From positions 1 through 38,835 of the forward strand of contig NZ_JAMQQG010000037.1 in assembly GCF_023716925.1 (NCBI RefSeq): DNA of 38,835 bases. Direction: 5' to 3'. Positions within the stretch are counted from its first letter, which is position 1, and each line of letters begins with the position of its first letter. The notes under the pieces are model-generated. The model made no database searches, was not told where the DNA came from, and saw only the letters and a program-made list of their open reading frames with translations. Below, piece after piece: positions 1-6,617 of this stretch. Made by a program: the position numbers and the translations under genes. The stretch comes from Frankia sp. R82. Its GTDB lineage: Bacteria; Actinomycetota; Actinomycetes; Frankiales; Frankiaceae.

Positions 1-78
1 GCCGAGGCAGTGGTGGATGCCATGGCCGAAGGCGAGGTGGCCGCTCTCCCTGGCGGGCCGCACGATGTCCGCGTCGGG
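1..78 (-). CDS. Cytochrome P450, heme-binding C-terminal fragment (partial, runs off left edge)
   Basis: Translated on the minus strand, the first 78 bases end in HLAFGHGIHHCLG at the window edge. This matches the P450 heme-ligand signature FxxGxHxCxG, with the cysteine as axial iron ligand. The residues before it, around DADIVRPARESG, look like the usual stretch ahead of that loop. The rest of the C-terminus would lie left of the window. The upstream two-thirds of the gene should lie to the right, but the frame runs straight into a poly-G (poly-C on this strand) tract and then unrelated sequence. Either the gene is broken or the join is an assembly artefact. Family assignment is firm from the motif; substrate is unknown. 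Confidence 0.75.
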
Positions 79-108
79 GGGCCCGGGGGGGGGGGGGGGG
101 GGCGGGGG
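76..108. other. Poly-G tract near left end
   Basis: Runs of 6, 18 and 5 G lie almost back to back (76-81, 85-102, 104-108). They sit exactly where the P450 reading frame stops making sense. A comparable tract lies at the other end of the window, which suggests low-quality or misjoined contig ends rather than biology. Confidence 0.8.
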
Positions 109-157
109 CCCACGGCCGGGACGTGGCGCCGCTGGTCAGCTGATGGTCAGCCGCTGG

Positions 158-2605
158 TCAGGTGGGCGGCATCGACCAGTGCGGAACGGGGTAGTTCGGC
201 TGCCGCGTGCCGCCCGGACGGTCGATCACCGGATCATTGGCGGCGCTGTGGCGCGCCGGTGCGGGCTGATCGCCGGGCAGGTCGGGGTGGTCGCGCCACA
301 CGCGGTTCTCGAGCAGGGTGAGCACGGCCGGCATGAGCAGCACCCGGATGACAGTGGCGTCGAGCAGGATGGCGGCGCCGAGTCCGACGCCGAGCTGCTT
401 CATGCTGACCTGGGAGAGCGTCGCGAAGATCGAGAAGACCGCGACCATGATGACGGCGGCGCTGGTCACCACCCCGGCGCTGCGACGCATGCCGACGGTC
501 ACCGCGTCCCGCATGGACAGGCCGGCCGTACGGGCCTCACGCACCCGGCTGAGCACGAAGACCTGGTAGTCCATGGACAGGCCGAACAGGATCACGAAGA
601 GCATCAGGGGCAACCAGATGGTGATCGCCCCGGTGGAGGTGTAGCCGAGCAGCCCGTCGGCCCAGTGGTGCTGGAAGACGGCGGCGAGCAGGCCGTAGGC
701 GGCGCCGACGGAGAGCAGGTTCAGACCGACGGCGATGGCGGCGACCAGCGCGCTGCGAAACGCGGCCAGCAGCAGGACGAACGCGAGCACCAGCACGAAA
801 CCGATGATCAGCGGCGTGCGGGTGTGCAGGCGGTCGTTGAAGTCGACGGAGCCGGCGGTGGTCCCGGCGACATCGGCGTGCAGGTGAGCGGTCGCCGACG
901 CCCCGATCGTCGCCGGGATCACGGTGGAGCGCAGCTCGTGCAGGGCCCGCACCGATGCGCCGTCGGTGCCGCTGCCCGCGACCGGGATCGAGATCTTGGC
1001 GACCTGGTGGTCGGCGGTGTAGACGACGTGCACCGGCTCGAACATCACGCCGGTGGCGATCGCCCGTCGGTGCAGATCCTCGAGTGTGCGCTGTGCCGCC
1101 GGGGTGGTCAGGACGGAACCGTCGGTGCTGGAGACGACCACGGACGCCGCGACCTGGCCGCCGGGGAAGGCCGCCGACAACCGCTCGTACGTCTTCATGA
1201 TCGGAAGCTTGCGGGGGATGTCGTCCACGCCGGGCTCGGCGGTGTGCATCCCAAGGGCGGGCAGGGCGAGCAGGAGCAGCAGGCCTCCGGTGATCGCCGC
1301 GAGCCGCTTCGGGTGGCGCAGCAGCCGTCCCAGCACACCCGGCCTCGCCAGCTCGGCCTGGTAGGCGGTCGCACCATGGCGAGGGGGCGCACCGTGGTGG
1401 GGGAGCGCGCCGTGGCGGGCGACGGTCGCGCGGCGGCGGCGCCAGGGCAGACGCAGCAGTTCGACCCGGTCGCCGAGCAGGGACAGCACGGCCGGCAGGA
1501 CGGTCAGCGAGCCGAGCACGGCCACCAGCACGACGATGATCGTGCCGACGGCGACGCCGGTGAACACCGAGATGCCGGTCAGCAGCAGGCCGGCCATCGA
1601 CACGGCCACGGTCAGGCCGGAGACGAGCACGGCGTGCCCGGACGTGTCGGCGGCGATCTCCAGCGCGCGCTCGGGGCTGTGCCCGGCGGCGCGTTCCTCG
1701 CGTTCCCGGCGGATGTAGAACAGGGCGTAGTCGACGCCGACAGCGAGACCGATCAGCAGCATCACCGAGGTGGCGGTCTCGTCGGTGGGGAACGCCCGGC
1801 TGGCGAACGCGACCAGGCCGATCGCGGCCACGAACGAGGTCAGGGCCAGCGCCATGGGGATCAGCGCGGCGACGACCGCGCCGAACACGGCGAGCAGAAT
1901 GCCGAGCGTCAGCGGGATCGCGAGCAGTTCGGCGTGCTTGAAGTCCTTGCCGACGGTGGCGCTGAGTGCCTTGTCGGAGCTGGCGTCACCGAACTGCTCG
2001 ACGGACACCCCGGGATGCGCCGCGTGCACCGCGGCGACCGCGGCCAGGGTTGGATCGACCTTCGCGTCCGGCCTGAGCTCGAAGGCCACCAGCACCGAAC
2101 GCAGGTCGTGGGAGACCAGCCCCGGATCGGTGCGCGCCCCCGGCACCCCGGGTGCCGCCACCGGGGTGCGCAGTTCGAGGGCCACCCCGGTGGCCTGGAT
2201 GCGGGTGACGGTGTCGGCGAGCGCCGCGCGGATCTGCGGGTCGGCGAGCAGCGCCTGCCGGTCCGCCGCCGGGGTCGCCCGCTGGATGAGGACGTTCTCG
2301 CTGTCCGTGTCGACCCAGCCGTGGGCGACCAGGGTCTTTTCGGCCCGACCCGACTCGCCGAGACCCTCGTCGGCATCGGTGAGGGTGTGGGTGCCGATCA
2401 GGCTGCCGAGGAAGATCGTGAGGACGACTCCCACCAGCCAGCCGCCGACGGCCAGTTTCCGGTGGCGCACACTCCAGCGCGCCGCTCGCGCGGCGAGGTG
2501 GTTCGGCCGCCGGGGCGGGCTGTCCCGCTGCCCCGAGCCGGTCGGCTGCGCTGGTTCGGTCGCCTGACCTGGGAGATGGGCTGATGTCTGGGGCCTCGTT
2601 CGCAT
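158..2605 (-). CDS. MMPL/RND family transporter (815 aa)
   Basis: Polytopic inner-membrane protein of the MMPL branch of the RND superfamily, proton-driven exporters of lipids or drugs in actinobacteria. After a basic N-terminal tail comes a first membrane helix (around residues 52-72), then a large extracytoplasmic loop. Two blocks of clustered helices follow, at roughly 230-375 and 575-745. The second contains the LFGLSMDYQVFVLSRVREA motif, and the first the matching VGVDYALFYIRREREE. These GxxxDY signatures mark the proton-relay helices. About 815 residues is full length for the two-repeat MMPL architecture. The ATG at 2605 has no clear ribosome site, and family members often start nearer the first helix, so the first 40 residues are uncertain. 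It stands alone, downstream of the purC terminator. Substrate unknown. Confidence 0.9.
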   Translation of the reverse strand: MRTRPQTSAHLPGQATEPAQPTGSGQRDSPPRRPNHLAARAARWSVRHRKLAVGGWLVGVVLTIFLGSLIGTHTLTDADEGLGESGRAEKTLVAHGWVDTDSENVLIQRATPAADRQALLADPQIRAALADTVTRIQATGVALELRTPVAAPGVPGARTDPGLVSHDLRSVLVAFELRPDAKVDPTLAAVAAVHAAHPGVSVEQFGDASSDKALSATVGKDFKHAELLAIPLTLGILLAVFGAVVAALIPMALALTSFVAAIGLVAFASRAFPTDETATSVMLLIGLAVGVDYALFYIRREREERAAGHSPERALEIAADTSGHAVLVSGLTVAVSMAGLLLTGISVFTGVAVGTIIVVLVAVLGSLTVLPAVLSLLGDRVELLRLPWRRRRATVARHGALPHHGAPPRHGATAYQAELARPGVLGRLLRHPKRLAAITGGLLLLLALPALGMHTAEPGVDDIPRKLPIMKTYERLSAAFPGGQVAASVVVSSTDGSVLTTPAAQRTLEDLHRRAIATGVMFEPVHVVYTADHQVAKISIPVAGSGTDGASVRALHELRSTVIPATIGASATAHLHADVAGTTAGSVDFNDRLHTRTPLIIGFVLVLAFVLLLAAFRSALVAAIAVGLNLLSVGAAYGLLAAVFQHHWADGLLGYTSTGAITIWLPLMLFVILFGLSMDYQVFVLSRVREARTAGLSMRDAVTVGMRRSAGVVTSAAVIMVAVFSIFATLSQVSMKQLGVGLGAAILLDATVIRVLLMPAVLTLLENRVWRDHPDLPGDQPAPARHSAANDPVIDRPGGTRQPNYPVPHWSMPPT

Positions 2606-2606
2606 G

Positions 2607-2623
2607 GAACGACGATCTCGTTC
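2607..2623. promoter_or_regulatory. Inverted repeat just before the MMPL gene, possible operator
   Basis: A perfect 6-bp inverted repeat, GAACGA-N5-TCGTTC, ends one base from the assigned MMPL start codon. A partial third arm (GATCGTTC) follows at about 2625-2632. TetR-type repressors often control such transporters through similar sites, but no regulator gene is nearby. The role is inferred from position only. Confidence 0.3.
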
Positions 2624-2704
2624 GGATCGTTCAAGGTCACTGCGGTGAGCTACCGAATGCCTGCTCCGGTCGTCCGCCGCTGGTGGGCTGTGGCCTTCCG
2701 CCGT

Positions 2705-2732
2705 ACCGGGGTGGGGCTGTCCCCACCCCGGT
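2705..2732 (-). terminator. Strong hairpin terminator after purC
   Basis: A perfect 12-bp stem, ACCGGGGTGGGG / CCCCACCCCGGT, closes a 4-base loop 52 bases beyond the purC stop codon. No U-tract follows, as is usual for intrinsic terminators in high-GC actinobacteria. It separates purC from the MMPL gene on the same strand. Confidence 0.7.
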
Positions 2733-2783
2733 GGGCGTGCTCGTTCTTGCCGGCCCGACTCTCCTGGTCAGGCGCTGTCCTGG

Positions 2784-3695
2784 TCAGACCCCGGCGAGGT
2801 AGTCCTTGAACGAGATGCCGGTGAGGCGCTCGTAGGCCTCGACGTACCGGGCGCGGGTCGCCTCGACGACGTCGTCCGGCAGCTGCGGGCCGGGCTCGGT
2901 CTTGTCCCAGCCGGTGCTGATCAGGTAGTCCCGGATGAACTGCTTGTCGAACGACGGCTGTGAGCTGCCCGGCGCCCAGGTGTCCTCCGGCCAGAACCGG
3001 GACGAGTCGGGGGTGAGCACCTCGTCGGCGAGGCGCAGGGTGCCCTCGGCGTCGTGGCCGAACTCGAACTTGGTGTCGGCGAGCAGGATGCCGCGCTCGG
3101 CGGCCAGATCGCTGGCCCGGCCGAAGATCTGCAGGGTGAGCCGCTCGAGCTCCGCGGCGAGCTCGGCGCCGACGCGGCCGGCGGCGTCGTCCCGGCTGAT
3201 GTTCTCGTCGTGCTGGCCGATCGGTGCCTTCGTCGACGGGGTGTAGATCGTCGTGGGCAGCTTGCTGCCGTCGACCAGGCCCGCGGGCAGCGGGTGGCCG
3301 CTGACCGCGCCGGTGCGGTTGTAGTCCTTCAGACCGCTGCCGGTGAGGTAGCCGCGGGCGACGCACTCGATCAGCACCATGTCCAGACGACGGCACAGCA
3401 TGGACCGGCCGCGCAGCTGCTCGGCGTACGGCGCGAGCTCGGCGGGGTACTCGTCCACGTTGGCACTGATGACGTGGGACGGGACGAGGTCGGCGAGCTG
3501 GTCGAACCACCACAGCGACAGGCCGGTCAGCACGGCGCCCTTGTCCGGGATCTCGGTGGGCAGGACCACGTCGAACGCCGAGATCCGGTCGCTGGCGACC
3601 AGGAGCACGGCGTCGTCCCCGACGGCGAACAGCTCCCGCACCTTGCCGGAACCCAGATGCGTGAGCCCGGCGAACTCCTCATGTGTCAGCGGCAT
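2784..3695 (-). CDS. purC: Phosphoribosylaminoimidazole-succinocarboxamide synthase (SAICAR synthase)
   Basis: Cytosolic enzyme that joins CAIR and aspartate with ATP to give SAICAR in IMP synthesis. The 303 residues match the monofunctional family length. Recognisable blocks are GSGKVRELFAVGDDAVLLVASDRISAFDVVLP near the N-terminus (nucleotide-binding loop), the RRLDMVLIECVARGYLTGSG core, and the LADTKFEFGHD and DEVLTPDSSRFW stretches that bind substrate and metal. The ATG at 3695 is supported by family alignment. A TACGGT box six bases upstream suggests a leaderless or near-leaderless transcript. purB and purE, which act in the same pathway, lie 8.4 kb away behind an accessory block. A strong hairpin follows the gene, so it is probably transcribed alone. 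Confidence 0.97.
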   Translation of the reverse strand: MPLTHEEFAGLTHLGSGKVRELFAVGDDAVLLVASDRISAFDVVLPTEIPDKGAVLTGLSLWWFDQLADLVPSHVISANVDEYPAELAPYAEQLRGRSMLCRRLDMVLIECVARGYLTGSGLKDYNRTGAVSGHPLPAGLVDGSKLPTTIYTPSTKAPIGQHDENISRDDAAGRVGAELAAELERLTLQIFGRASDLAAERGILLADTKFEFGHDAEGTLRLADEVLTPDSSRFWPEDTWAPGSSQPSFDKQFIRDYLISTGWDKTEPGPQLPDDVVEATRARYVEAYERLTGISFKDYLAGV

Positions 3696-3701
3696 GTCCT
3701 G

Positions 3702-3707
3702 ACCGTA
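3702..3707 (-). promoter_or_regulatory. Candidate -10 box for purC, leaderless type
   Basis: On the minus strand TACGGT (TANNNT) lies six bases before the purC ATG. That places the transcription start at or next to the start codon. No convincing -35 box is visible. Other genes here (the leader peptide, the PHP gene, psuG) show the same spacing. Confidence 0.4.
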
Positions 3708-3861
3708 CCCATCCCCACCTGCTGTGGGTTCGGTTCCGCCGCGTCCGGCGAATCACGGGCCGATGGCTTCGGCATCCGTGGCGATCGGCAGATCATGGTC
3801 GATGGTGAGGGCAGCCGGGCAGTGGCGGCTGCCGGGACGGGACGAGTGGGAACGGAGCAGC

Positions 3862-4368
3862 GTGGGAACCTGGCGCGCTTGGCTGGCCAGTGCGGGGCGA
3901 CCTGAGCACGGGATCTACGGGACGGTGTTGACCTCGGGGCTGATCGCCGCACAGGATCCGAAGACCGATCCGCTCGGGGAGATCGTCGCTGATGTCCTGG
4001 TCACGGTGGCGGTGTTCTGGCTGGCCCACGGTTATGCGCATGCGGTCGCCCGGCCGCTCGGGCCCGGGGGCGCGATGGGGTCGCCGCGGCGGGGACTGCG
4101 ACTGGCCGAGTCGGCCATGGTGGAGAACTGGCCGCTGGCGCGGGCCTCGATCCTCCCGCTCGCGGTGATGGTGCTGGTGCGGCTGGCCGGGGCGTCGGTG
4201 GACGACGCGCAGGACGCCGCGCTGTGGACCTGCGTCGTGCTGCTGACCCTGTGGGGTCTGCGGGCTGGCCAGGCGGCGGGTCTGACCGGGCGGAGGCTGG
4301 TTCGCTACACCTCCGGCAGCACCCTGCTTGGGCTGGTGCTCGTCCTTCTCGAGATCGCGATCCACTGA
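3862..4368 (+). CDS. Unrecognised integral membrane protein (168 aa)
   Basis: No family is recognised. From the GTG at 3862 the protein has about four hydrophobic segments: one near residues 40-58 (IVADVLVTVAVFWLAHGYAH), one around 95-112, one around 117-136, and a last one at the extreme C-terminus ending LLGLVLVLLEIAIH. This fits a small multi-pass membrane protein with a cytoplasmic N-terminus. GGAG at 3854-3857 gives a ribosome site with short spacing. The frame is open back to 3724, so an earlier ATG at 3802 cannot be excluded. The gene is divergent from purC and stands alone, with an AT-richer gap after it. GC-rich codon use is typical of the host. Confidence 0.65.
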   Translation: MGTWRAWLASAGRPEHGIYGTVLTSGLIAAQDPKTDPLGEIVADVLVTVAVFWLAHGYAHAVARPLGPGGAMGSPRRGLRLAESAMVENWPLARASILPLAVMVLVRLAGASVDDAQDAALWTCVVLLTLWGLRAGQAAGLTGRRLVRYTSGSTLLGLVLVLLEIAIH

Positions 4369-4890
4369 GAATTTCTCAGGGCTCACGACGGGTGACCACA
4401 ACAGGTGTCATCTCACATACGGTGACCGCAAAAGGGTCGATAGTCTCTGCCGGAAAACTTACCCAGCTAAGTGTCACCAATTGGCAGCTAATAACGGTGC
4501 GTTACGCTGTCTGGCTATCGCCCTGTGGATGTAGGTCACAAAATGTGTACGGAAATGTTGGTGGCGTGACGGACGTGTCATGATTGAGGGTCGAAACACG
4601 CCACCGGTAAGACTCGAAAACGGATCGTGATTCCGCTGGCGGGATGGATCTGCCAGTGCGTGCACGCCCCTCGGTCTTCGGCGTGCCGTTGCTTCGCCAC
4701 CGAAAAGCTCAACACTATCGGATGGGTGCGACATCCTTACCGACTGTCATGTGAGGTCGTTTTCGGGGTCTTGACAACCCGGCGGTTGATGCTCGTGTCC
4801 GGCGTGAATCTGGGACGTCCGACCGACTCCGCTGCGATGATCGAAGGGCAGGGGTGATCCGGAGGACTGTTCGGATCAGGAGTGGAGGGC
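4369..4890. other. AT-richer intergenic region before the HIT gene
   Basis: About 520 bases without a convincing gene. The stretch from about 4400 to 4800 is clearly poorer in GC than its surroundings, with runs such as GCTAATAACGGTGCGTTACG. It holds several -10-like words and a TTGACA at 4771-4776 without a good partner -10 at standard spacing. It probably carries the promoter of the HIT-Nudix pair and could hide a small RNA. No conserved RNA fold was recognised. AGGAG at 4878-4882 is the ribosome site of the next gene. Confidence 0.5.
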
Positions 4891-5385
4891 ATGCGGACCG
4901 TGAGCGGCGAGTGGCTGGCCATGCTGCGGCGGGGCGAGGAACCGAATGCCCTGTTCCGGCTGCGTACCGGGTGGGCGGTCCTGGGAGACACCCAGCATCT
5001 TCCCGGATACTGCGTACTGGTACATGCGGACGACGTTGATCATCTGAACGATCTTCCGTATGCAGAGCGTTCCGCTTTCCTGCTGGATCTCTCGCTGCCC
5101 GGGGAGGCCATCGGTCGAGTCTGTGCGGCCAACAATCCAGGTTTTCTGCGGATCAACTACGAGGTTCTCGGAAACCTCTGGCCACATCTGCACGGCCACG
5201 TGCGCGCCCGGTATGCCTGGGAGGAGGAGCGTTTCCGGGTGGGGCCCGTGCATCTGTACGGCGATGTACGTCGCGATGCGCGGTACGCCGCCGGCCCGGC
5301 GCGCGACGCCCTGCGTGCCGAGCTCGCCGATGCACTCCGCGCAGTCACCCGGGATGCCTATGGCGAGAACGGAGGCTCCCGTTGA
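4891..5385 (+). CDS. HIT-family nucleotide hydrolase/transferase-like protein (164 aa)
   Basis: Histidine-triad fold protein; relatives hydrolyse dinucleoside polyphosphates or nucleoside phosphoramidates through a nucleotidyl-histidine intermediate. The triad PHLHGHV (His99, His101, His103) is intact and preceded by the usual INYEVLGNLW segment, where the family has a conserved Asn. The N-terminal part (TGWAVLGDTQHLPGYCVLV) fits the HIT core strand that recognises nucleotide. The C-terminal 50 residues are a family-specific tail. The ATG at 4891 is chosen because AGGAG lies eight bases upstream; a GTG at 4882 is the alternative. It is followed 133 bases later by a Nudix gene on the same strand, so a joint role in nucleotide clean-up is plausible. 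Exact substrate unknown. Confidence 0.85.
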   Translation: MRTVSGEWLAMLRRGEEPNALFRLRTGWAVLGDTQHLPGYCVLVHADDVDHLNDLPYAERSAFLLDLSLPGEAIGRVCAANNPGFLRINYEVLGNLWPHLHGHVRARYAWEEERFRVGPVHLYGDVRRDARYAAGPARDALRAELADALRAVTRDAYGENGGSR

Positions 5386-5518
5386 CACCGCCGATGAAAG
5401 GCGAGGCGTCTCGCGCGGGCGGGGCAACGCGAGAAGGGCCTGACGTCGCCATGGGCGGGCATTGGGACAGGGATCCGACGTCGCGCGGACGGGGCCGCCC
5501 GAGCAGGAAGACAGGGCT

Positions 5519-6082
5519 GTGCGCTGGAAGGTGACGGGGCGGCGCCTCGCCTTCGCCACGCCGTGGCTCGGCGTGTGGTTTCTGGACGTCGAACGGCCTG
5601 ACGGCACGGCCGGTGAATATCACGTGGTGCAGCTGCGGGACCTGGCGGTGGTCGCGGCCGTGGACGACGCGGATCGGGTGCTGATGATGTGGCGGCACCG
5701 GATCGCCACGGACAGCTGGGGGTGGGAACTCCCGATGGGGCTGGTCGAGGATGGTGAGGATCCGCAGGCCGCCGGGGCGCGGGAACTCGAGGAGGAGACC
5801 GGCTGGCGGCCCGGGGCAATCAGCCCACTGATCTATGCGGAGCCTGCCGGCGGAATCACCAACGCCCGCCATTTTCTTTTCCGGGCGGACGGCTGTGTCC
5901 AGGTCGGTGCACCCACTGAACGCAACGAATCCGACCGCCTCGAGTGGATCCCACTCGCCGAGCTCCGCGGGATGATCGAACGCCGGGAGGTCGTCAGCGG
6001 TGCCACGATCCTCGGTGTGCTGTCGCTGCTGCTCGGCAGTTCTGACGGCCCGCCACCGAGGCCGGACCGTCTCCAGAGATGA
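5519..6082 (+). CDS. Nudix hydrolase (187 aa)
   Basis: Hydrolyses nucleoside diphosphates linked to another moiety. The Nudix box is complete at residues 74-96 from the GTG at 5519: Gly74, Glu80, Arg88-Glu89, Glu92-Glu93 and Gly95 fit GX5EX7REUXEEXGU. Strands before it (VVAAVDDADRVLMMWRHR) and the PAGGITNARHFLF segment after it resemble the ADP-ribose/ADP-sugar pyrophosphatase subgroup, but this is only a resemblance. The start is uncertain: the frame extends to a TTG at 5462, which would add 19 poorly conserved residues. It is probably co-transcribed with the HIT gene upstream. A regulatory palindrome for the next transcription unit lies about 60 bases after its stop. Confidence 0.88.
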   Translation: MRWKVTGRRLAFATPWLGVWFLDVERPDGTAGEYHVVQLRDLAVVAAVDDADRVLMMWRHRIATDSWGWELPMGLVEDGEDPQAAGARELEEETGWRPGAISPLIYAEPAGGITNARHFLFRADGCVQVGAPTERNESDRLEWIPLAELRGMIERREVVSGATILGVLSLLLGSSDGPPPRPDRLQR

Positions 6083-6140
6083 TCAACCAACCGGCTCCTG
6101 TCGCCGGTGACCCGGCAGCCCGGAGTCCTGGGTGATAAGT

Positions 6141-6165
6141 GTTCGCGATTACATCGATCGCGAAC
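6141..6165. promoter_or_regulatory. Perfect 9-bp palindrome, probable operator
   Basis: GTTCGCGAT and ATCGCGAAC flank a 7-base centre. The site ends six bases before a -35-like hexamer that serves the leader peptide and the monooxygenase behind it. There is no T-tract after it on either strand, so an operator fits better than a terminator of the Nudix gene. The cognate regulator is not in the window. Confidence 0.5.
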
Positions 6166-6171
6166 TGTTGC

Positions 6172-6201
6172 TGGACGGCCAGGAATATTCACAACTACGT
6201 T
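6172..6201 (+). promoter_or_regulatory. Promoter of leader peptide and luciferase-like monooxygenase
   Basis: TGGACG (6172-6177) and TACGTT (6196-6201) are 18 bases apart and resemble a housekeeping sigma promoter. The -10 box ends seven bases before the ATG at 6209, so the transcript probably begins at the start codon of the leader peptide. Confidence 0.5.
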
Positions 6202-6208
6202 GACGAAC

Positions 6209-6355
6209 ATGGTTGAGGTTGCTGTCGGCACCCTGGCGGGCGTTCCCCGCCGGCCTGCCGCGCTCTCGACCGGGATCCTGCAGGCGCCGGGGTGGCGCCT
6301 GGTCCAGCGGCGGGTGGTCGATTTCATGCGCCGCGGCACGGCCTGCTGTCGCTGA
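6209..6355 (+). CDS. Small leader peptide ending in Cys-Cys-Arg (48 aa), putative cysteine-responsive attenuator
   Basis: The C-terminus reads RRVVDFMRRGTACCR and then stops. It matches a pattern I know from actinobacterial leader peptides placed before sulfur-acquisition genes (RRxVDxxRxxxAxCR). In mycobacteria similar Cys-rich upstream ORFs stall when cysteine is short and so switch on the genes behind them. Here the tandem cysteines sit two codons from the stop. A hairpin-forming stretch follows at once, and the next gene is a luciferase-like flavin monooxygenase, a class that includes sulfonate-scavenging enzymes. The ATG at 6209 lies seven bases after a -10 box, consistent with leaderless translation; a shorter start within the frame is possible. 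The pattern is seen; the cysteine response is inferred. Confidence 0.6.
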   Translation: MVEVAVGTLAGVPRRPAALSTGILQAPGWRLVQRRVVDFMRRGTACCR

Positions 6356-6363
6356 CCCACCAG

Positions 6364-6397
6364 TGACCGGGCCGCCGGGCCACCCCGTCATCGGTCA
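6364..6397 (+). promoter_or_regulatory. Putative attenuator hairpin after the leader peptide
   Basis: TGACCG (6364-6369) pairs with CGGTCA (6392-6397). Between them, GGCC/GGCC arms can form a competing inner stem. It begins nine bases after the leader peptide stop, where ribosome stalling at the cysteine codons could change folding. Confidence 0.35.
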
Positions 6398-6431
6398 TCT
6401 CCCGATTGACACTCCATGCTTCCGACCCACA

Positions 6432-6516
6432 GCACATCCGACGCCCCGGCACATCCGACTCTGCAGCACATCCGACTCTGCAGCACATCCGACTCTGCAG
6501 CACTTCCGACTCCGCC
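6432..6516. repeat. 17-bp tandem repeat, 5 copies
   Basis: Five head-to-tail copies of GCACATCCGACTCTGCA. The middle three are identical; the first and last differ at a few positions. The array lies in the untranslated stretch between the leader peptide and the monooxygenase gene, so it lengthens the mRNA leader. No gene function is evident. Confidence 0.9.
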
Positions 6517-6617
6517 TGTTCAGGTCGGAACGCCCGGTTTCGGGCCCCTCGAATGCGCGGGATTTTCCGTCCGATCGCCGCGCCGCCCGCAGGATCGACA
6601 CGATCGAAGGACACCGG

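Noticed and set aside
17-2584. 855-codon open frame on the plus strand
   Set aside because: It is the antisense shadow of the MMPL gene: Gly/Asp/Arg/His-rich with no family pattern, while the minus strand shows clear MMPL signatures.
6213-6617. 135-residue N-terminal extension of the monooxygenase
   Set aside because: It is Arg/Pro/His-rich translation of the leader and 17-bp repeats; GAAGGA and the family start support ATG 6618.
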